Shown in pieces: positions 1 to 9,956 of a stretch of 64,000 nucleotides of DNA (position 1 is the stretch's first letter; each line of letters begins with the position of its first letter). Made by a program: the position numbers and the translations under genes. The stretch is taken from assembly GCA_946407095.1 (NCBI GenBank), contig CAMJMR010000003.1, positions 1-64,000 on the forward strand, written 5' to 3'. The notes below the pieces were generated by a model. It saw only the letters and a program-made list of their open reading frames with translations. It was not told the origin of the DNA and did not search any database. The stretch comes from an uncultured Selenomonadales bacterium. Its GTDB lineage: Bacteria > Bacillota > Negativicutes > Selenomonadales > Selenomonadaceae.

Positions 1-155
1 CTTTTTGCTGCTATTCTTCTCTGGTTAAAATGAATTGTCCACAGTCCCTAGTTGTACCATTTTAAAAGCGATCGTCACGTTGCCAAAATGTTTAGGGCTT
101 GATTCTGCTTTAAGGTTGCGCTATAGTAAAAAAAACTTTTTGACAAGGAGTAGCT

Positions 156-1079
156 ATGAAAAAATTTTTTTGTTTGACGATGATTTTGTTGACGATGATT
201 TTTGTCGGCTGCGGCGAGCAGTCAAAGCCCGCAGACGTTAATCAAATTCCGACCGAAGTGGCTGACCCGAATGTCGCTAAGCCCGCCGAAGAGCCTAAAC
301 CTGCCGAGCCCGTCACGCCCGCGCAGGAGGGCAAAGACTACATTGTTGCCGACGACGACTTGTCAAACTTGCAACTGTCCGACCCGACAATCCCCGTTTA
401 CGATAAATACATCATTTGGGAGCGACAGGAAAAAGGCTTGCCGATTGTGCTTCCCTACCTTGAGCCCTACGAGACCGAATCGACGGTTTATCTGACTTTC
501 GACGACGGTCCCGACGATAAAGTTACGCCGCAGATTTTGGACATCCTAAAGGCCGAGGGCGTCAAGGCGACTTTCTACGTTTGCGGCAACATGGTTGAGG
601 CTTATCCCGACGTGCTGAGGCGCATCTTCAACGAAGGGCACGCGATAGGCAACCACAGCTACAATCACCGCTACGACGAACTTTACAAGAGCCCGTGGAG
701 CTTCATGGAGCAGATTATTCAGACCGACACCGCGATTAAAAACGTCATAGGCGTGCGCCCGTTCATAATCCGTGCGCCGGGCGGCGTGGGCATGTTCAGC
801 GAAAACTACTGGACGATGGTTGAGGATTGCGGCTATATCGAACACGATTGGAACGTCTTGACCGAGGACGCGACGCCCGCCAAGCCCAATGCCTCCCAAC
901 AGATTAACAACGTCCTGAAGTATTTGGGCGACAATCCGCCGCGCTCCGTGATTATCCTTATGCACTCAAACAGCGACAAGGCCGAGACCGTCAAAGCCTT
1001 GCCCGAACTGATTCACTTCCTGCGCGATTGGGGCTATCAATTCGGTGTCGTCACGCCCATGACGCCGCAGCCGTGGTAA
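156..1079 (+). CDS. Polysaccharide deacetylase (NodB-like) lipoprotein
   Basis: Lipobox-like signal (MIFVGCGEQ), TFDDGPDD, GNHSYNH and RAPGG motifs; AAGGAG upstream of ATG. Confidence 0.93.
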   Translation: MKKFFCLTMILLTMIFVGCGEQSKPADVNQIPTEVADPNVAKPAEEPKPAEPVTPAQEGKDYIVADDDLSNLQLSDPTIPVYDKYIIWERQEKGLPIVLPYLEPYETESTVYLTFDDGPDDKVTPQILDILKAEGVKATFYVCGNMVEAYPDVLRRIFNEGHAIGNHSYNHRYDELYKSPWSFMEQIIQTDTAIKNVIGVRPFIIRAPGGVGMFSENYWTMVEDCGYIEHDWNVLTEDATPAKPNASQQINNVLKYLGDNPPRSVIILMHSNSDKAETVKALPELIHFLRDWGYQFGVVTPMTPQPW

Positions 1080-1100
1080 TTTTCTGAAACCAAAAAGAAA

Positions 1101-1133
1101 ACTCCCGCCGATTTCGACGGGAGGTAATTTTTT
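1101..1133 (+). terminator. Intrinsic terminator after deacetylase
   Basis: ctcccgccgatttcgacgggag hairpin followed by a T-rich tract. Confidence 0.7.
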
Positions 1134-1148
1134 GTTGCGGTTAAAACT

Positions 1149-1394
1149 TTACGCGGCTTCTTCTTTCAAGACGTAGCGCATATACAACGGGAGCTTTTCA
1201 ATCGTCTTGTCCAAGCGGGGATTCTTGCGCCAAAGATTGTATTTGTGCAGTTCCGATTCAGATCGTCCGCTCTTGAAGAATTGGTAGACGCCCTTAGAAA
1301 AGTCTTGCGTGAACAGGTAATACCGCTTGCCGTTTGAAATCAGATAGAAATGGAGCTTCTCGTTTAACTTGTTTACGGTTATCTTGTTCTTCAT
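1149..1394 (-). CDS. Small hypothetical protein (81 aa)
   Basis: Complete ORF with start next to a purine-rich RBS (agggggaatg). Confidence 0.6.
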   Translation of the reverse strand: MKNKITVNKLNEKLHFYLISNGKRYYLFTQDFSKGVYQFFKSGRSESELHKYNLWRKNPRLDKTIEKLPLYMRYVLKEEAA

Positions 1395-1544
1395 GAAACA
1401 TTCCCCCTATGAAAGCTGAATGAAAATTCTTCTACGCCGCTATTTTAATCGAAAAGTTTTTGCTTGTCCATAAGCGCGGAAAATTTTAATGAAAAAATAA
1501 TGATTCGTAATCTTCCGGCAGAGGCGTGTTGACGGCGGGTTTAA

Positions 1545-1885
1545 AATTAGAGGAACAGGGGCTTTTGGTAAATCGGCGTGTTCCTTCGATTCGGCGATTC
1601 GATGACTTTCAAGTTGATTAACTACTTTCTTTGACCGAGCAAAGAAAGTAGCAAAGACCCGCTTTAGAAGCGGGGGAACAGCGTGGACGCGGCGTCCCCC
1701 CTTAAGCCGTCGAAGAGTTTCAACGCGCTATCTGGGTCAAGCTTCAAGCTTGCGCCTCGCAGGGGCGGCTACTGACTACTTGTTCAACGTCCGCGCAACC
1801 CGAAACCACTTGTGCCCGCTGTTTAAGACGCGGGCGGCCGACTCCTTGTCGGCCTCGTCCCTTGCAACTCGTTTCTTATTTTGCT
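1545..1885. repeat. Modular hairpin-rich intergenic repeat, copy 1
   Basis: Contains ctactttctttgaccgagcaaagaaagtagcaaag, cctcgcaggggcg and ggccgactccttgtcggcc modules shared with ~27.84-28.07 kb and ~54.40-54.65 kb. Confidence 0.65.
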
Positions 1886-1909
1886 AACAGACCCTAAGGA
1901 GGTGTCGAA

Positions 1910-2575
1910 GTGCCGATTTACAACGCGCAGATTTTGGCGATAGACGCGGCGGAAACTCGTCGATACGCGGGCTTGCGGAAGGTGCCGACCTTCGGCGAAA
2001 AAAATATCCTTGACGCGTGCCAAGAGGCTTTGCTACTTTCGGAAGTGCGCGGCGTCTGGGAGGTTTACGGCTACGACTGCGCCAAGCACACCGTCGAAAG
2101 CCGACCGCCCGTCACCATTGAGGGCAAGTCGATTGTCAAACACCTTGACGGCTGCGAAAAAGTCATTTGCATGGCGGCGACCGTCGGCTTTGCCGTTGAG
2201 CGCGAGATAACCAAAAAGTTTGAGCGCGGCGAATACCTTGCGTCGGTGCTGTTGGATGCGGCGGCTACTGCAGCGGTGGAACAGGCGGCTGACGCTATGG
2301 AAAAACATTTCGCGGCGACCTTCGCCAAAGACGGCTTCAAAATGCGTTGGCGCTTCAGCCCCGGCTACGGCGATTGGGATTTGACCGCGCAGGAGGAACT
2401 TTTTAAAATCGCTGGCGCAGAGCAAATCGGTATGAAGTTGAGCTCGGCAATGATGCTTGAGCCGCGCAAATCCGTCACGGCGATTATCGGGCTGTATAAG
2501 GGACAAGGGACAAGCGATAACCGACAAGCGGCTTGCAAGGCGTGCAACCGAATCGATTGCTCGATGAGGAAATAA
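1910..2575 (+). CDS. Vitamin B12-dependent methionine synthase activation-domain protein
   Basis: SPGYGDWDLTAQEELFKI...KSVTAIIG motif characteristic of the MetH activation domain; GTG start with AAGGAGG RBS. Confidence 0.85.
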   Translation: MPIYNAQILAIDAAETRRYAGLRKVPTFGEKNILDACQEALLLSEVRGVWEVYGYDCAKHTVESRPPVTIEGKSIVKHLDGCEKVICMAATVGFAVEREITKKFERGEYLASVLLDAAATAAVEQAADAMEKHFAATFAKDGFKMRWRFSPGYGDWDLTAQEELFKIAGAEQIGMKLSSAMMLEPRKSVTAIIGLYKGQGTSDNRQAACKACNRIDCSMRK

Positions 2576-2579
2576 ATTC

Positions 2580-3485
2580 ATGATAAAGTTTTTCAGGGAG
2601 ATGTTGCGACGTATGAAACGAAACGACCCGTGTTGGTGCGGCAGCGGCAAGAAGTACAAGAAATGTCACGAAGACTTCGACGCCCGAATCGACGAAATAA
2701 AATTCATTAAGGCAAAGAATCAGGTGCGCCCGCCCAAGAGGCTGATTAACAACGCGGCGGACATCGAAGGCATAAGGCGGGCGGCGGTTATCAACACGGG
2801 CGCGCTCGATTTGATGAGCGAACTCGTCAAGGAGGGCGTCGACACTTTGACACTCAACGACGCCGCGCACGAATTCATTGTAAGTCACGGCGCGAATCCC
2901 AGCTGCTTGAATTTTGAAGGCTTCCCGAAGAGCATTTGCATTTCCGTCAACAACGTCGTCTGTCACGGCATTCCTTCGCGAAAGGAAATCCTGAAGGCGG
3001 GCGACATTCTCAATATCGACATAACGACCGACCTTGACGGATACTTTGCAGACGCCTCGCGCATGTACACCGTCGGCGAAATTTCGCCCGAAGCAAGGCG
3101 GCTAATCGACGTGACGCACGACATCATGGAGGCGGGCATTGCGGCGGCGAAGGCTTGGCATTTCGTCGGCGATATCGGCGCGGCTTGCGGGAAAATGGCG
3201 CACGATAACGGCTACTCTGTCGTCACCGATTTGGGCGGGCACGGCGTCGGGAAAAAATTTCACCTAGAGCCGTTCGTAAGTCACGACTGCGCCGCCGATA
3301 CGGGAATGCTTTTGGTGCCGGGCATCGTCATTACCGTCGAGCCCATGATTAACGCGGGCAAGAAATACGTCACGGTCGACGAGGACGACAAATGGACTGT
3401 CCGCACGAAGGACGGTAGCTTATCGGCGCAATGGGAGAAAACCATTTTGATAACCGAGACAGGCGCGGAGGTTTTGGCAAGCTGA
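2580..3485 (+). CDS. map: Type I methionyl aminopeptidase with N-terminal SEC-C zinc motif
   Basis: NDPCWCGSGKKYKKCH (SEC-C) followed by MetAP core (VCHGIPS, GDILNIDITTDLDGYFADASRMY, GHGVGKKFH). Confidence 0.93.
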   Translation: MIKFFREMLRRMKRNDPCWCGSGKKYKKCHEDFDARIDEIKFIKAKNQVRPPKRLINNAADIEGIRRAAVINTGALDLMSELVKEGVDTLTLNDAAHEFIVSHGANPSCLNFEGFPKSICISVNNVVCHGIPSRKEILKAGDILNIDITTDLDGYFADASRMYTVGEISPEARRLIDVTHDIMEAGIAAAKAWHFVGDIGAACGKMAHDNGYSVVTDLGGHGVGKKFHLEPFVSHDCAADTGMLLVPGIVITVEPMINAGKKYVTVDEDDKWTVRTKDGSLSAQWEKTILITETGAEVLAS

Positions 3486-3641
3486 TTGTGAATTAAGAGG
3501 CCGCCCAAGGACGGGCAGACGTCCGCCGATGATTTTGCGTGACGCAAAAACCGGCAACGTGACGTTGCATCCAGATAGCGCGCTGAAACTCGTCGACGGC
3601 TTAAGGGTGAACGCCGCGTCCACATTGTTCGTCTTTGGGCA

Positions 3642-4089
3642 CGCGAATAGTCAAGCTAAGTGCAACACAATGAAAAACTCATAGTTTCCTGCTAAGATGT
3701 TTATCGTAATGGTGGTGAATACTTGCTACACGCGAAGACGTAAAAAATGCCGCCCGAACAAATTGCCAATCGTCTCAAGCTCGAAAATTATCCGATTCAG
3801 ATAAGTTACAGGACGATAGCAATCTACGCAGGGATACGCCGGAACAAAAACGTTCATTGAGGTATTTCAGTGTCAACCGCTCTACACGATAACCCCTGAC
3901 AGAGGGCAAGGTAACGACGGAGTTGGGCGTTGAGTTCTACTTTCCGCCGGTAGCATCACGCGCCTTAGCAAGGAAGACTTACAAAAAGTCGTTGACCAAC
4001 TAAATCACCGTCCCAGAAAATGTTTGGGTTATAGAACACCCGCAGAAGTATATTTTTCTACTACGTTGCACTTAGCTTGACTATTCGCG
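3642..4089 (+). mobile_element. IS30-family insertion sequence relic
   Basis: Perfect 25-bp terminal inverted repeats (3642-3666 cgcgaatagtcaagctaagtgcaac / 4065-4089 reverse complement); conceptual fragments PPEQIANRLKLENYPIQISYRTIAIYAG, ITPDRG and LNHRPRKCLGYRTPAEVYF match IS30 transposase segments but are frameshifted and internally deleted. Confidence 0.85.
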
Positions 4090-4184
4090 CGGTCAAAGAC
4101 CCGCTTTAAAAGCGGGGGAACAGTTAAGGCGCGGACATCCTTCAGCCGTCAACGAGTTTCAGCGCGCCCCAATATTCGGAGGCT

Positions 4185-4841
4185 TTGTTTATGAGAAAAT
4201 TTTCTGTCGCGGCGGATATCGAGCGCGTTAAAAATCTTTACCGCTACGAAGACGAATATCGCGCCAAAGGTTACGATTTGATTGCGGGCGTCGACGAGGC
4301 GGGACGCGGCTCACTTGTCGGGGCGGTCGTAGTGGCGGCTACCGTCCTGCCCGCCGATTTGTATCTTGAACGCCTTGACGATTCAAAAAAACTTTCCGCC
4401 AAGATTCGCGAAAGACTTTACGAGCAAATCACGGAGGCGGCTGTCAGTTGGAGCGTCGTGGCGGTGCCCGTCGAGGAGGTTGACAATCTGAACGTCTATC
4501 AAGCGACGTTGGCGGGCATGAAACGCGCCGTCGAAGGTTTGAACGTTCAGCCGGAATTCGTCCTTACCGACGCCATGCACGTCGACTTCGGCGAAAAAAT
4601 TCCTTCCTTGCCGATTGTTCACGGCGACGCGTTGAGTGCTTCCATTGCCGCCGCGTCGATTATCGCCAAGGTGACCCGCGACCGCCTCGCCGACCAATGG
4701 GCAGTTCAATATCCCGAATACGGCTTCGAGCGCAATCGCGGTTACGGCACCAAGGAACATATCGCCGCCATTTACAAGCACGGAGCCACGCCCATTCACC
4801 GCCGCTCGTTCAATCCCGTCAAAGAACTCTTGAGCCAATAA
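4185..4841 (+). CDS. rnhB: Ribonuclease HII
   Basis: GVDEAGRGSLVGAVVVAA, DDSKKLS and KVTRDRL motifs. Confidence 0.95.
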   Translation: MFMRKFSVAADIERVKNLYRYEDEYRAKGYDLIAGVDEAGRGSLVGAVVVAATVLPADLYLERLDDSKKLSAKIRERLYEQITEAAVSWSVVAVPVEEVDNLNVYQATLAGMKRAVEGLNVQPEFVLTDAMHVDFGEKIPSLPIVHGDALSASIAAASIIAKVTRDRLADQWAVQYPEYGFERNRGYGTKEHIAAIYKHGATPIHRRSFNPVKELLSQ

Positions 4842-4876
4842 AAAAAACCCCGCGCAGGTTGCGGGGATTTTTTTTG
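4842..4876. terminator. Bidirectional intrinsic terminator between convergent genes
   Basis: aaaaaaaccccgcgcaggttgcggggattttttttg. Confidence 0.8.
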
Positions 4877-4877
4877 C

Positions 4878-5516
4878 TTAAAGCAGAATGCCGACGATGC
4901 CTTGAAATATTCCGAAGATGAATCGTTGCAACGGAACAAAGACGTAGCTCAGCACGGGCGTCGCGATTATTATCAGCAGGAAGATGAAGCTGTAGCGTTC
5001 GAGCCCTTCAAACTGCCGCGCCAATTCGTAAGGCAACAGGTTGCGCAAGATGTGCGAGCCGTCGAGCGGCGGTATCGGCAGCATGTTGAAAATCGCGAAG
5101 TTTATGTTGTAAATGATTATCAGATTGAAGACGACGAGCAGCCCCTCCGTGAACGGCACGTTGAGCTTCGCCAGCAAAACCAAGACGATCAGCGCGATAA
5201 ATGCCGTGATTAAATTCGACGCGGGACCTGCCAGCGATACCAAGATGTCATCTCTGCGCGGGTTGCTGAAGTTCATTGGGTTTATGCGAACGGGCTTAGC
5301 CCAGCCGAAGTGCACCAAGAACAGCATCAGCAAGCCGATTGGGTCGACGTGAGCGGCGGGGTTGAGCGTCAAACGTCCTTCGAGCTTCGGCGTATAATCG
5401 CCCAGGGCGTAGGCGACGCGAGCATGAGAGAATTCGTGCACGACCATGGCAATAACAATGCCCGGCAAGCCCGCGATTAAATTCATCAGGAAGCCGCCAA
5501 TATCATCAAACATCAA
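4878..5516 (-). CDS. Site-2 protease family (M50) membrane metalloprotease
   Basis: HEFSHARVAYALGD zinc motif, NMLPIPPLDGS, hydrophobic segments. Confidence 0.92.
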   Translation of the reverse strand: MMFDDIGGFLMNLIAGLPGIVIAMVVHEFSHARVAYALGDYTPKLEGRLTLNPAAHVDPIGLLMLFLVHFGWAKPVRINPMNFSNPRRDDILVSLAGPASNLITAFIALIVLVLLAKLNVPFTEGLLVVFNLIIIYNINFAIFNMLPIPPLDGSHILRNLLPYELARQFEGLERYSFIFLLIIIATPVLSYVFVPLQRFIFGIFQGIVGILL

Positions 5517-6091
5517 AACACCTCCGGCTTTTTAAGGAAGACTTGCTTGGCGAGCAACAGGATTGATACGGCTGATTTGGCGTCGAAAATTTTTCCGCTC
5601 TCAACCATTTGCAAGGCGGCAGTCAGCGGAATTTTCACGACGTTGATAAATTCGTCAGAATCGGGATGAATTTTGCCCGGCGTCAAGTCGCTTGCGGCGT
5701 AAAGGTGAATGTATTCGTTGCTGAAGCCGACCGTCGTGGCAATCGTCGTGAGTTTCCAATATTTGCCCGCCGTGTAGCCCGTTTCCTCCGACAGTTCGCG
5801 CTTGGCGCATTCAATCGGGTCTTCGCCGACCTTGTCGAGTTTGCCCGCGGGCACTTCAAGCGTGACTTGACCGACGGGATAACGGAATTGGCGCACAAGG
5901 ATAATCTGATTGTCGGGCAGGAGCGGGATAATCGCCGCCGCGCCGGGGTGTTTAATCCATTCGCGCGTGGCCGTGTGTCCGTTGGGCAATTTCACTTCGT
6001 CCTTGAACACATGCAACAGCACGCCGTCAAATATCGGTTCGCTTGAAATTTTTTTCTCGACCAAAGTTTTATCTTCGTTGTCAATCAACAT
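5513..6091 (-). CDS. NUDIX hydrolase, ADP-ribose pyrophosphatase-like
   Basis: Nudix box GKLDKVGEDPIECAKRELSEETGYTAG. Confidence 0.92.
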   Translation of the reverse strand: MLIDNEDKTLVEKKISSEPIFDGVLLHVFKDEVKLPNGHTATREWIKHPGAAAIIPLLPDNQIILVRQFRYPVGQVTLEVPAGKLDKVGEDPIECAKRELSEETGYTAGKYWKLTTIATTVGFSNEYIHLYAASDLTPGKIHPDSDEFINVVKIPLTAALQMVESGKIFDAKSAVSILLLAKQVFLKKPEVF

Positions 6092-6304
6092 GCCAATCGC
6101 TCCTCAAAAAATTTTTCTGCTGTATGATACAGGAGGCGTGGCGGAATGTAAAGTTGCGAATCGAATTTTCAAGCGACCGCCGCCTCAACACTTGTTCCTT
6201 GTTCCTACTTCCTTGTTCCTAAAAAAAATTTTTTAGCAGGAAATTTTCAGACTCAACCCGAATCAACCGCTAACGAACAGAAAATTTTTCGGGAGGTTGA
6301 AATT

Positions 6305-6958
6305 TTGGTTCACATAGTGATTGATTTGGAAATGAATCCCGTCAACAAGACTTTCAAGGACGTGCGCCGCTACACCACCGACGAGGTGATAGAAATCGGC
6401 GCGGTCAAGCTTGACGACGATTATAAGCAGGTAGACGAGTTTCAATGCTACGTCCGCCCGCAATACGGCGAGATAACCAAGCACATAACCAAGCTGACGG
6501 GCATAACGCAAGAGACCGTTGCCGACAAGCCGCTTTTCCCCGAGGCTTTTCAGAATTTCATGGATTGGATTGGCACGTGGGATATGACGCTCTATTCGTG
6601 GAGCAATTCCGATATTAATCAGTTGCGCGACGAGTGCAAGTTCAAAATGCCCAAATACGACGTGAGCCGCCTGGAAAGGCAGTGGCGCGACTTGCAGAAG
6701 GCGTTCGACGAGCGAATCGGTTTGCATTCGAGCCTTGCGCTAAAGCACGCTATCGGCGCGATGAATCGCGACTTCGAGGGCACGCAACACACCGCCCTTG
6801 CCGACGCCGCCAACACCGCCGCCATCCTTACGCTTTTGCAGGACGACGAAGAATTTTTCCGCGTCATGCAGCCCGTGATTGATTTGTTGCGCCCGAAACA
6901 ACTTTCGCAATCAATCGGCGACCTTTTCCCCGAACTAAGCAAGCTGAAATTCGATTAA
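6305..6958 (+). CDS. DEDDh 3'-5' exonuclease (RNase T/KapD-like)
   Basis: VIDLEMNP, EIGAVKLD, LTGITQETV and HTALADAANTA motifs. Confidence 0.88.
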   Translation: MVHIVIDLEMNPVNKTFKDVRRYTTDEVIEIGAVKLDDDYKQVDEFQCYVRPQYGEITKHITKLTGITQETVADKPLFPEAFQNFMDWIGTWDMTLYSWSNSDINQLRDECKFKMPKYDVSRLERQWRDLQKAFDERIGLHSSLALKHAIGAMNRDFEGTQHTALADAANTAAILTLLQDDEEFFRVMQPVIDLLRPKQLSQSIGDLFPELSKLKFD

Positions 6959-6967
6959 CGTTCGGCT

Positions 6968-7007
6968 GATAAAAAAGCTCTTCGTCACTGGGCGAGGAGT
7001 TTTTTTG
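6968..7007 (+). terminator. Intrinsic terminator, duplicated downstream at ~7070-7104
   Basis: aaaaagctcttcgtcactgggcgaggagttttttt; near-identical ctcttcgtcatcgggcgaggagttttttt about 100 bp downstream. Confidence 0.6.
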
Positions 7008-7183
7008 CGCGGCAAATTCGTTGCGGTCATGAGCGATTAATCGCGCTATCTGGATGCAACGTCACGTTGCCTCTTCGTCATCGGGCGAGGAGTTTTTTTG
7101 TTGCGCCGCCAAGTGCCATTCGTGTAAAATGCTCGGCGAAGCTAAAACAGCGACCCAAAATTAAATGCAAAGGAGCACTTGAT

Positions 7184-7876
7184 GTGAGCAATACTTCAAA
7201 TTCGGAAGCCGAAAAGGGAAGTAAATTTTGGATGCAGAAAATTGTAAACGAAAATTCTTTCAAGGCGCGTTTGGAAGAATTTCTCGACGAAAAATTTTTG
7301 AACTTCTTCTGCCCGTTGCAAGCCGAAGCGTATAAAGAATATCAGCTTAAAGAGACGAAAATTATTTCCGAAGTACTCGGCTTGTCTCGTGAAGGTTTCA
7401 AAGAACGATTTTCTTTCTGGCCGACGAATCAGCCGCATTGGGACTCAATCGCATTGTCCGCCGACGGAAAAATTTTGTATCTGTTCGAGGCAAAAGCTCA
7501 TCCAAAAGAAATTTTCAGCAAAATCAGTGCCGTCAACTTAAACAGCATTGAAAAAATTACAAACTCCATGCGCACAGTTTTCGAGGAAATATCTGACGCG
7601 GATGAGAAAAATTTTGCCGCATGGCTGAACAAATATTATCAGCTCGGAAATCGATTCACTTTTTTGCATTTCATGAATCGAATGACGTTTCCCAAAATCA
7701 AACGCACAGTTTTGGTTTTGTTGAACATTACAGACGATAAAACTTATATAGCCACTTCCAAAGCGGATTGGGTTCGGCATTACGAAGAAATTTTTCAAGA
7801 GATGCTCGGTCAAAAAATTCCGCCGCCGAATGTGGAAATGATTTATTTTCCGGGCAACATTTCGCCTCCAAGATAA
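7184..7876 (+). CDS. Hypothetical protein (possible nuclease-like)
   Basis: GTG start behind AAAGGAG; the ORF track start at 7067 lies in a repeat/terminator and is unlikely; WDSIALS...LYLFEAKAH resembles a D-x(n)-ExK pattern. Confidence 0.65.
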   Translation: MSNTSNSEAEKGSKFWMQKIVNENSFKARLEEFLDEKFLNFFCPLQAEAYKEYQLKETKIISEVLGLSREGFKERFSFWPTNQPHWDSIALSADGKILYLFEAKAHPKEIFSKISAVNLNSIEKITNSMRTVFEEISDADEKNFAAWLNKYYQLGNRFTFLHFMNRMTFPKIKRTVLVLLNITDDKTYIATSKADWVRHYEEIFQEMLGQKIPPPNVEMIYFPGNISPPR

Positions 7877-7896
7877 AATCTGCCCATTAAACAAAA

Positions 7897-7926
7897 ATTC
7901 CCCGCCAATCGACGGGGATTTTTTTG
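7897..7926 (+). terminator. Intrinsic terminator
   Basis: ccccgccaatcgacggggattttttt. Confidence 0.75.
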
Positions 7927-8025
7927 AATTTAGAAACACGCAAGCATTTCGTTTCGGCGCGGCGATTTGCTGAAGTCACGGGCGATTGGACGCGCTAACT
8001 GTTCCGCCGCTTTTAAAGCGGCTTC

Positions 8026-9486
8026 TTAGCGCAGGTTTCGTGACGAGACGGAACGCTGTCCGAAACGGACAATCGCTACTGCATAAGCCGCCGCGCAGAC
8101 CGCCGCCAAGATATAGCTGAGCGTGTAGCCCAAGCCGAAGCCTATCGGCGCGTGCAAAATGTACGTCGAGACCATGTACATGTAGAACGTGCCGGGAATG
8201 ACCGCCATAAGGTAGGGCATGTTGTTTTTCATCATGTAGACTGCAATCATAGCGAAGGCAAAGACCGCAATCGTTTCGTTCGCCCAAGAGAAGTACCGCC
8301 ACAGGAGCGCGAAGCCGCTTGCGTCGGTTTTGGCAATGTAAAGCACGCCCGCCACTATCGCGAAGATTATCAGCGCAAGGACGAACACGTTGGATTTTTT
8401 CTTGTTGTCAATGTGGATGGCATCGGCAAGCATGAGGCGCAACGAACGCAAAGCCGTATCGCCCGACGTGATAGCCAAGACTATGACGCCGAGCACAGCG
8501 ACCATGCCGCCGATACTGCCGAGCATGTCATTGGCGATAATGCCGACGACAACCGCCGCCTGCTTGAAAAGATTTTCTTCCGTGGCAATGCCGCTGCCGA
8601 CCGCGCCCATAGCCGCGCCCGCCCAGCTCATCGCGATAAAACCTTCGGCAATCATCGTGTTGTAGTAAACCAGCCGCCCGTGCGTCTCATTCGTGACAGA
8701 GCGGGCAATAATCGTTGCCTGCGTCGAGTGGAAGCCGCTCGTTATGCCGCAAGCGACCGTTATGAAGAATATCGGGATAAAATTTTCGCCGTAGGGGTGA
8801 ACGTTCGCTATGCCAACTTCCCAAACTTCCTTCAGCGGATAGCCGCCGATAAACAGCCCGAAGAAAATTCCGACCGCGCTAAGCAAAAGTATCGCGCCGA
8901 AAATCGGATAGATGCGCCCGATAATTTTATCAATCGGCAAAAGCGTTGCGAGCAGGTAGTAGGCGAGGATGACGGCGTAAACTATGACAATTTCGGTGCT
9001 CAACGTGGAGACATCGCCTTTGAGAATCTGCGCGACGAACAAATCGCCGGGCGTGTAGATAAAGACGACGCCGACCAAAAGCATAAGCAGGCAGACGAAA
9101 ATGTTGTAGACCGTGTAGACGCCGCCGCCCAGGAACCGACGGACGAGCGCGGGCATTTGTTCGCCGTTGTTGCGCACGGAAATCATGCCGCTCATATAAT
9201 CGTGGAACGCGCCGCCGATAACGCAACCGATTGGAATCGTAAGGAAGGCTATCGGTCCGAACAAAATGCCTTGAATGGGACCGAGCACGGGACCCGTCCC
9301 CGCAATGTTCAACAGCTCAATCAGACAATTTTTCCATTTGTTCATGGGCACGTAGTCGACGCCGTCACGAAGTTTAATCGCGGCCGTCTGCGCCGAGGCG
9401 TTGGGTTTCATGATTCGTTCGCAAAACGAGCCGTAAATCGCCGCGCCGACGAACAGAATCACCAAGCCGATTATAAACGTAATCAA
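8026..9486 (-). CDS. Carbon starvation protein CstA-family transporter
   Basis: NIAGTGPVLGPIQGILFGP and GGAFHDYMSGMISVRN motifs plus multiple TM segments. Confidence 0.93.
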   Translation of the reverse strand: MITFIIGLVILFVGAAIYGSFCERIMKPNASAQTAAIKLRDGVDYVPMNKWKNCLIELLNIAGTGPVLGPIQGILFGPIAFLTIPIGCVIGGAFHDYMSGMISVRNNGEQMPALVRRFLGGGVYTVYNIFVCLLMLLVGVVFIYTPGDLFVAQILKGDVSTLSTEIVIVYAVILAYYLLATLLPIDKIIGRIYPIFGAILLLSAVGIFFGLFIGGYPLKEVWEVGIANVHPYGENFIPIFFITVACGITSGFHSTQATIIARSVTNETHGRLVYYNTMIAEGFIAMSWAGAAMGAVGSGIATEENLFKQAAVVVGIIANDMLGSIGGMVAVLGVIVLAITSGDTALRSLRLMLADAIHIDNKKKSNVFVLALIIFAIVAGVLYIAKTDASGFALLWRYFSWANETIAVFAFAMIAVYMMKNNMPYLMAVIPGTFYMYMVSTYILHAPIGFGLGYTLSYILAAVCAAAYAVAIVRFGQRSVSSRNLR

Positions 9487-9557
9487 AGAGAAATTCCTCC
9501 TTCACATGTCATTCGTCAAATATTTTTGGTAAAGTAGCAAGCAAGAAGGCTGATAAC

Positions 9558-9956
9558 ATGACCGTTAAAGATTTTGCCGACAAATATTTTTTACACGACA
9601 GCGGCATTGAGGAAATTGAATACGACGCCGCCAAGAAAAGCCTCGTGCTGAAAATCGACAGTTGCCATTGGTGGGCAATATACGGCAAGCCAAACGAAAT
9701 GATTATCGGCGTGATTCGCGTGACGTTCACGGACGTTTCGCGCTTTGAATACGACGCGGACGCCGCCAACAGGATTTTTGCCGCCGAGCTCAACAACGAA
9801 ATTTTTGACAGCGACGTTGAAGACCGTGACACGTTGATTCTTACCATAGGTGACTACTTGCCGCCCGAAGATGTTTTTTATCGGCTGACAATCTGCGCGG
9901 CTTGCGTCGAAGTCAAAGAGCTTGCCGAGCTTGAACGATTCATTTTTGACTACTGA
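9558..9956 (+). CDS. Hypothetical protein (132 aa)
   Basis: Complete ORF with coding-like composition in the gap between minus-strand genes. Confidence 0.6.
   Translation: MTVKDFADKYFLHDSGIEEIEYDAAKKSLVLKIDSCHWWAIYGKPNEMIIGVIRVTFTDVSRFEYDADAANRIFAAELNNEIFDSDVEDRDTLILTIGDYLPPEDVFYRLTICAACVEVKELAELERFIFDY

Noticed and set aside
1400-1909. Cobalamin or SAM riboswitch upstream of the MetH-activation gene
   Set aside because: No recognisable B12-box or SAM-box; region is explained by the repeat
1823-2023. Small minus-strand ORF overlapping the repeat
   Set aside because: Lies across an intergenic repeat and the start of an antisense real gene
8152-9537. 461-aa plus-strand ORF antisense to cstA-like gene
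   Set aside because: Antisense to a clearly conserved transporter; no motifs
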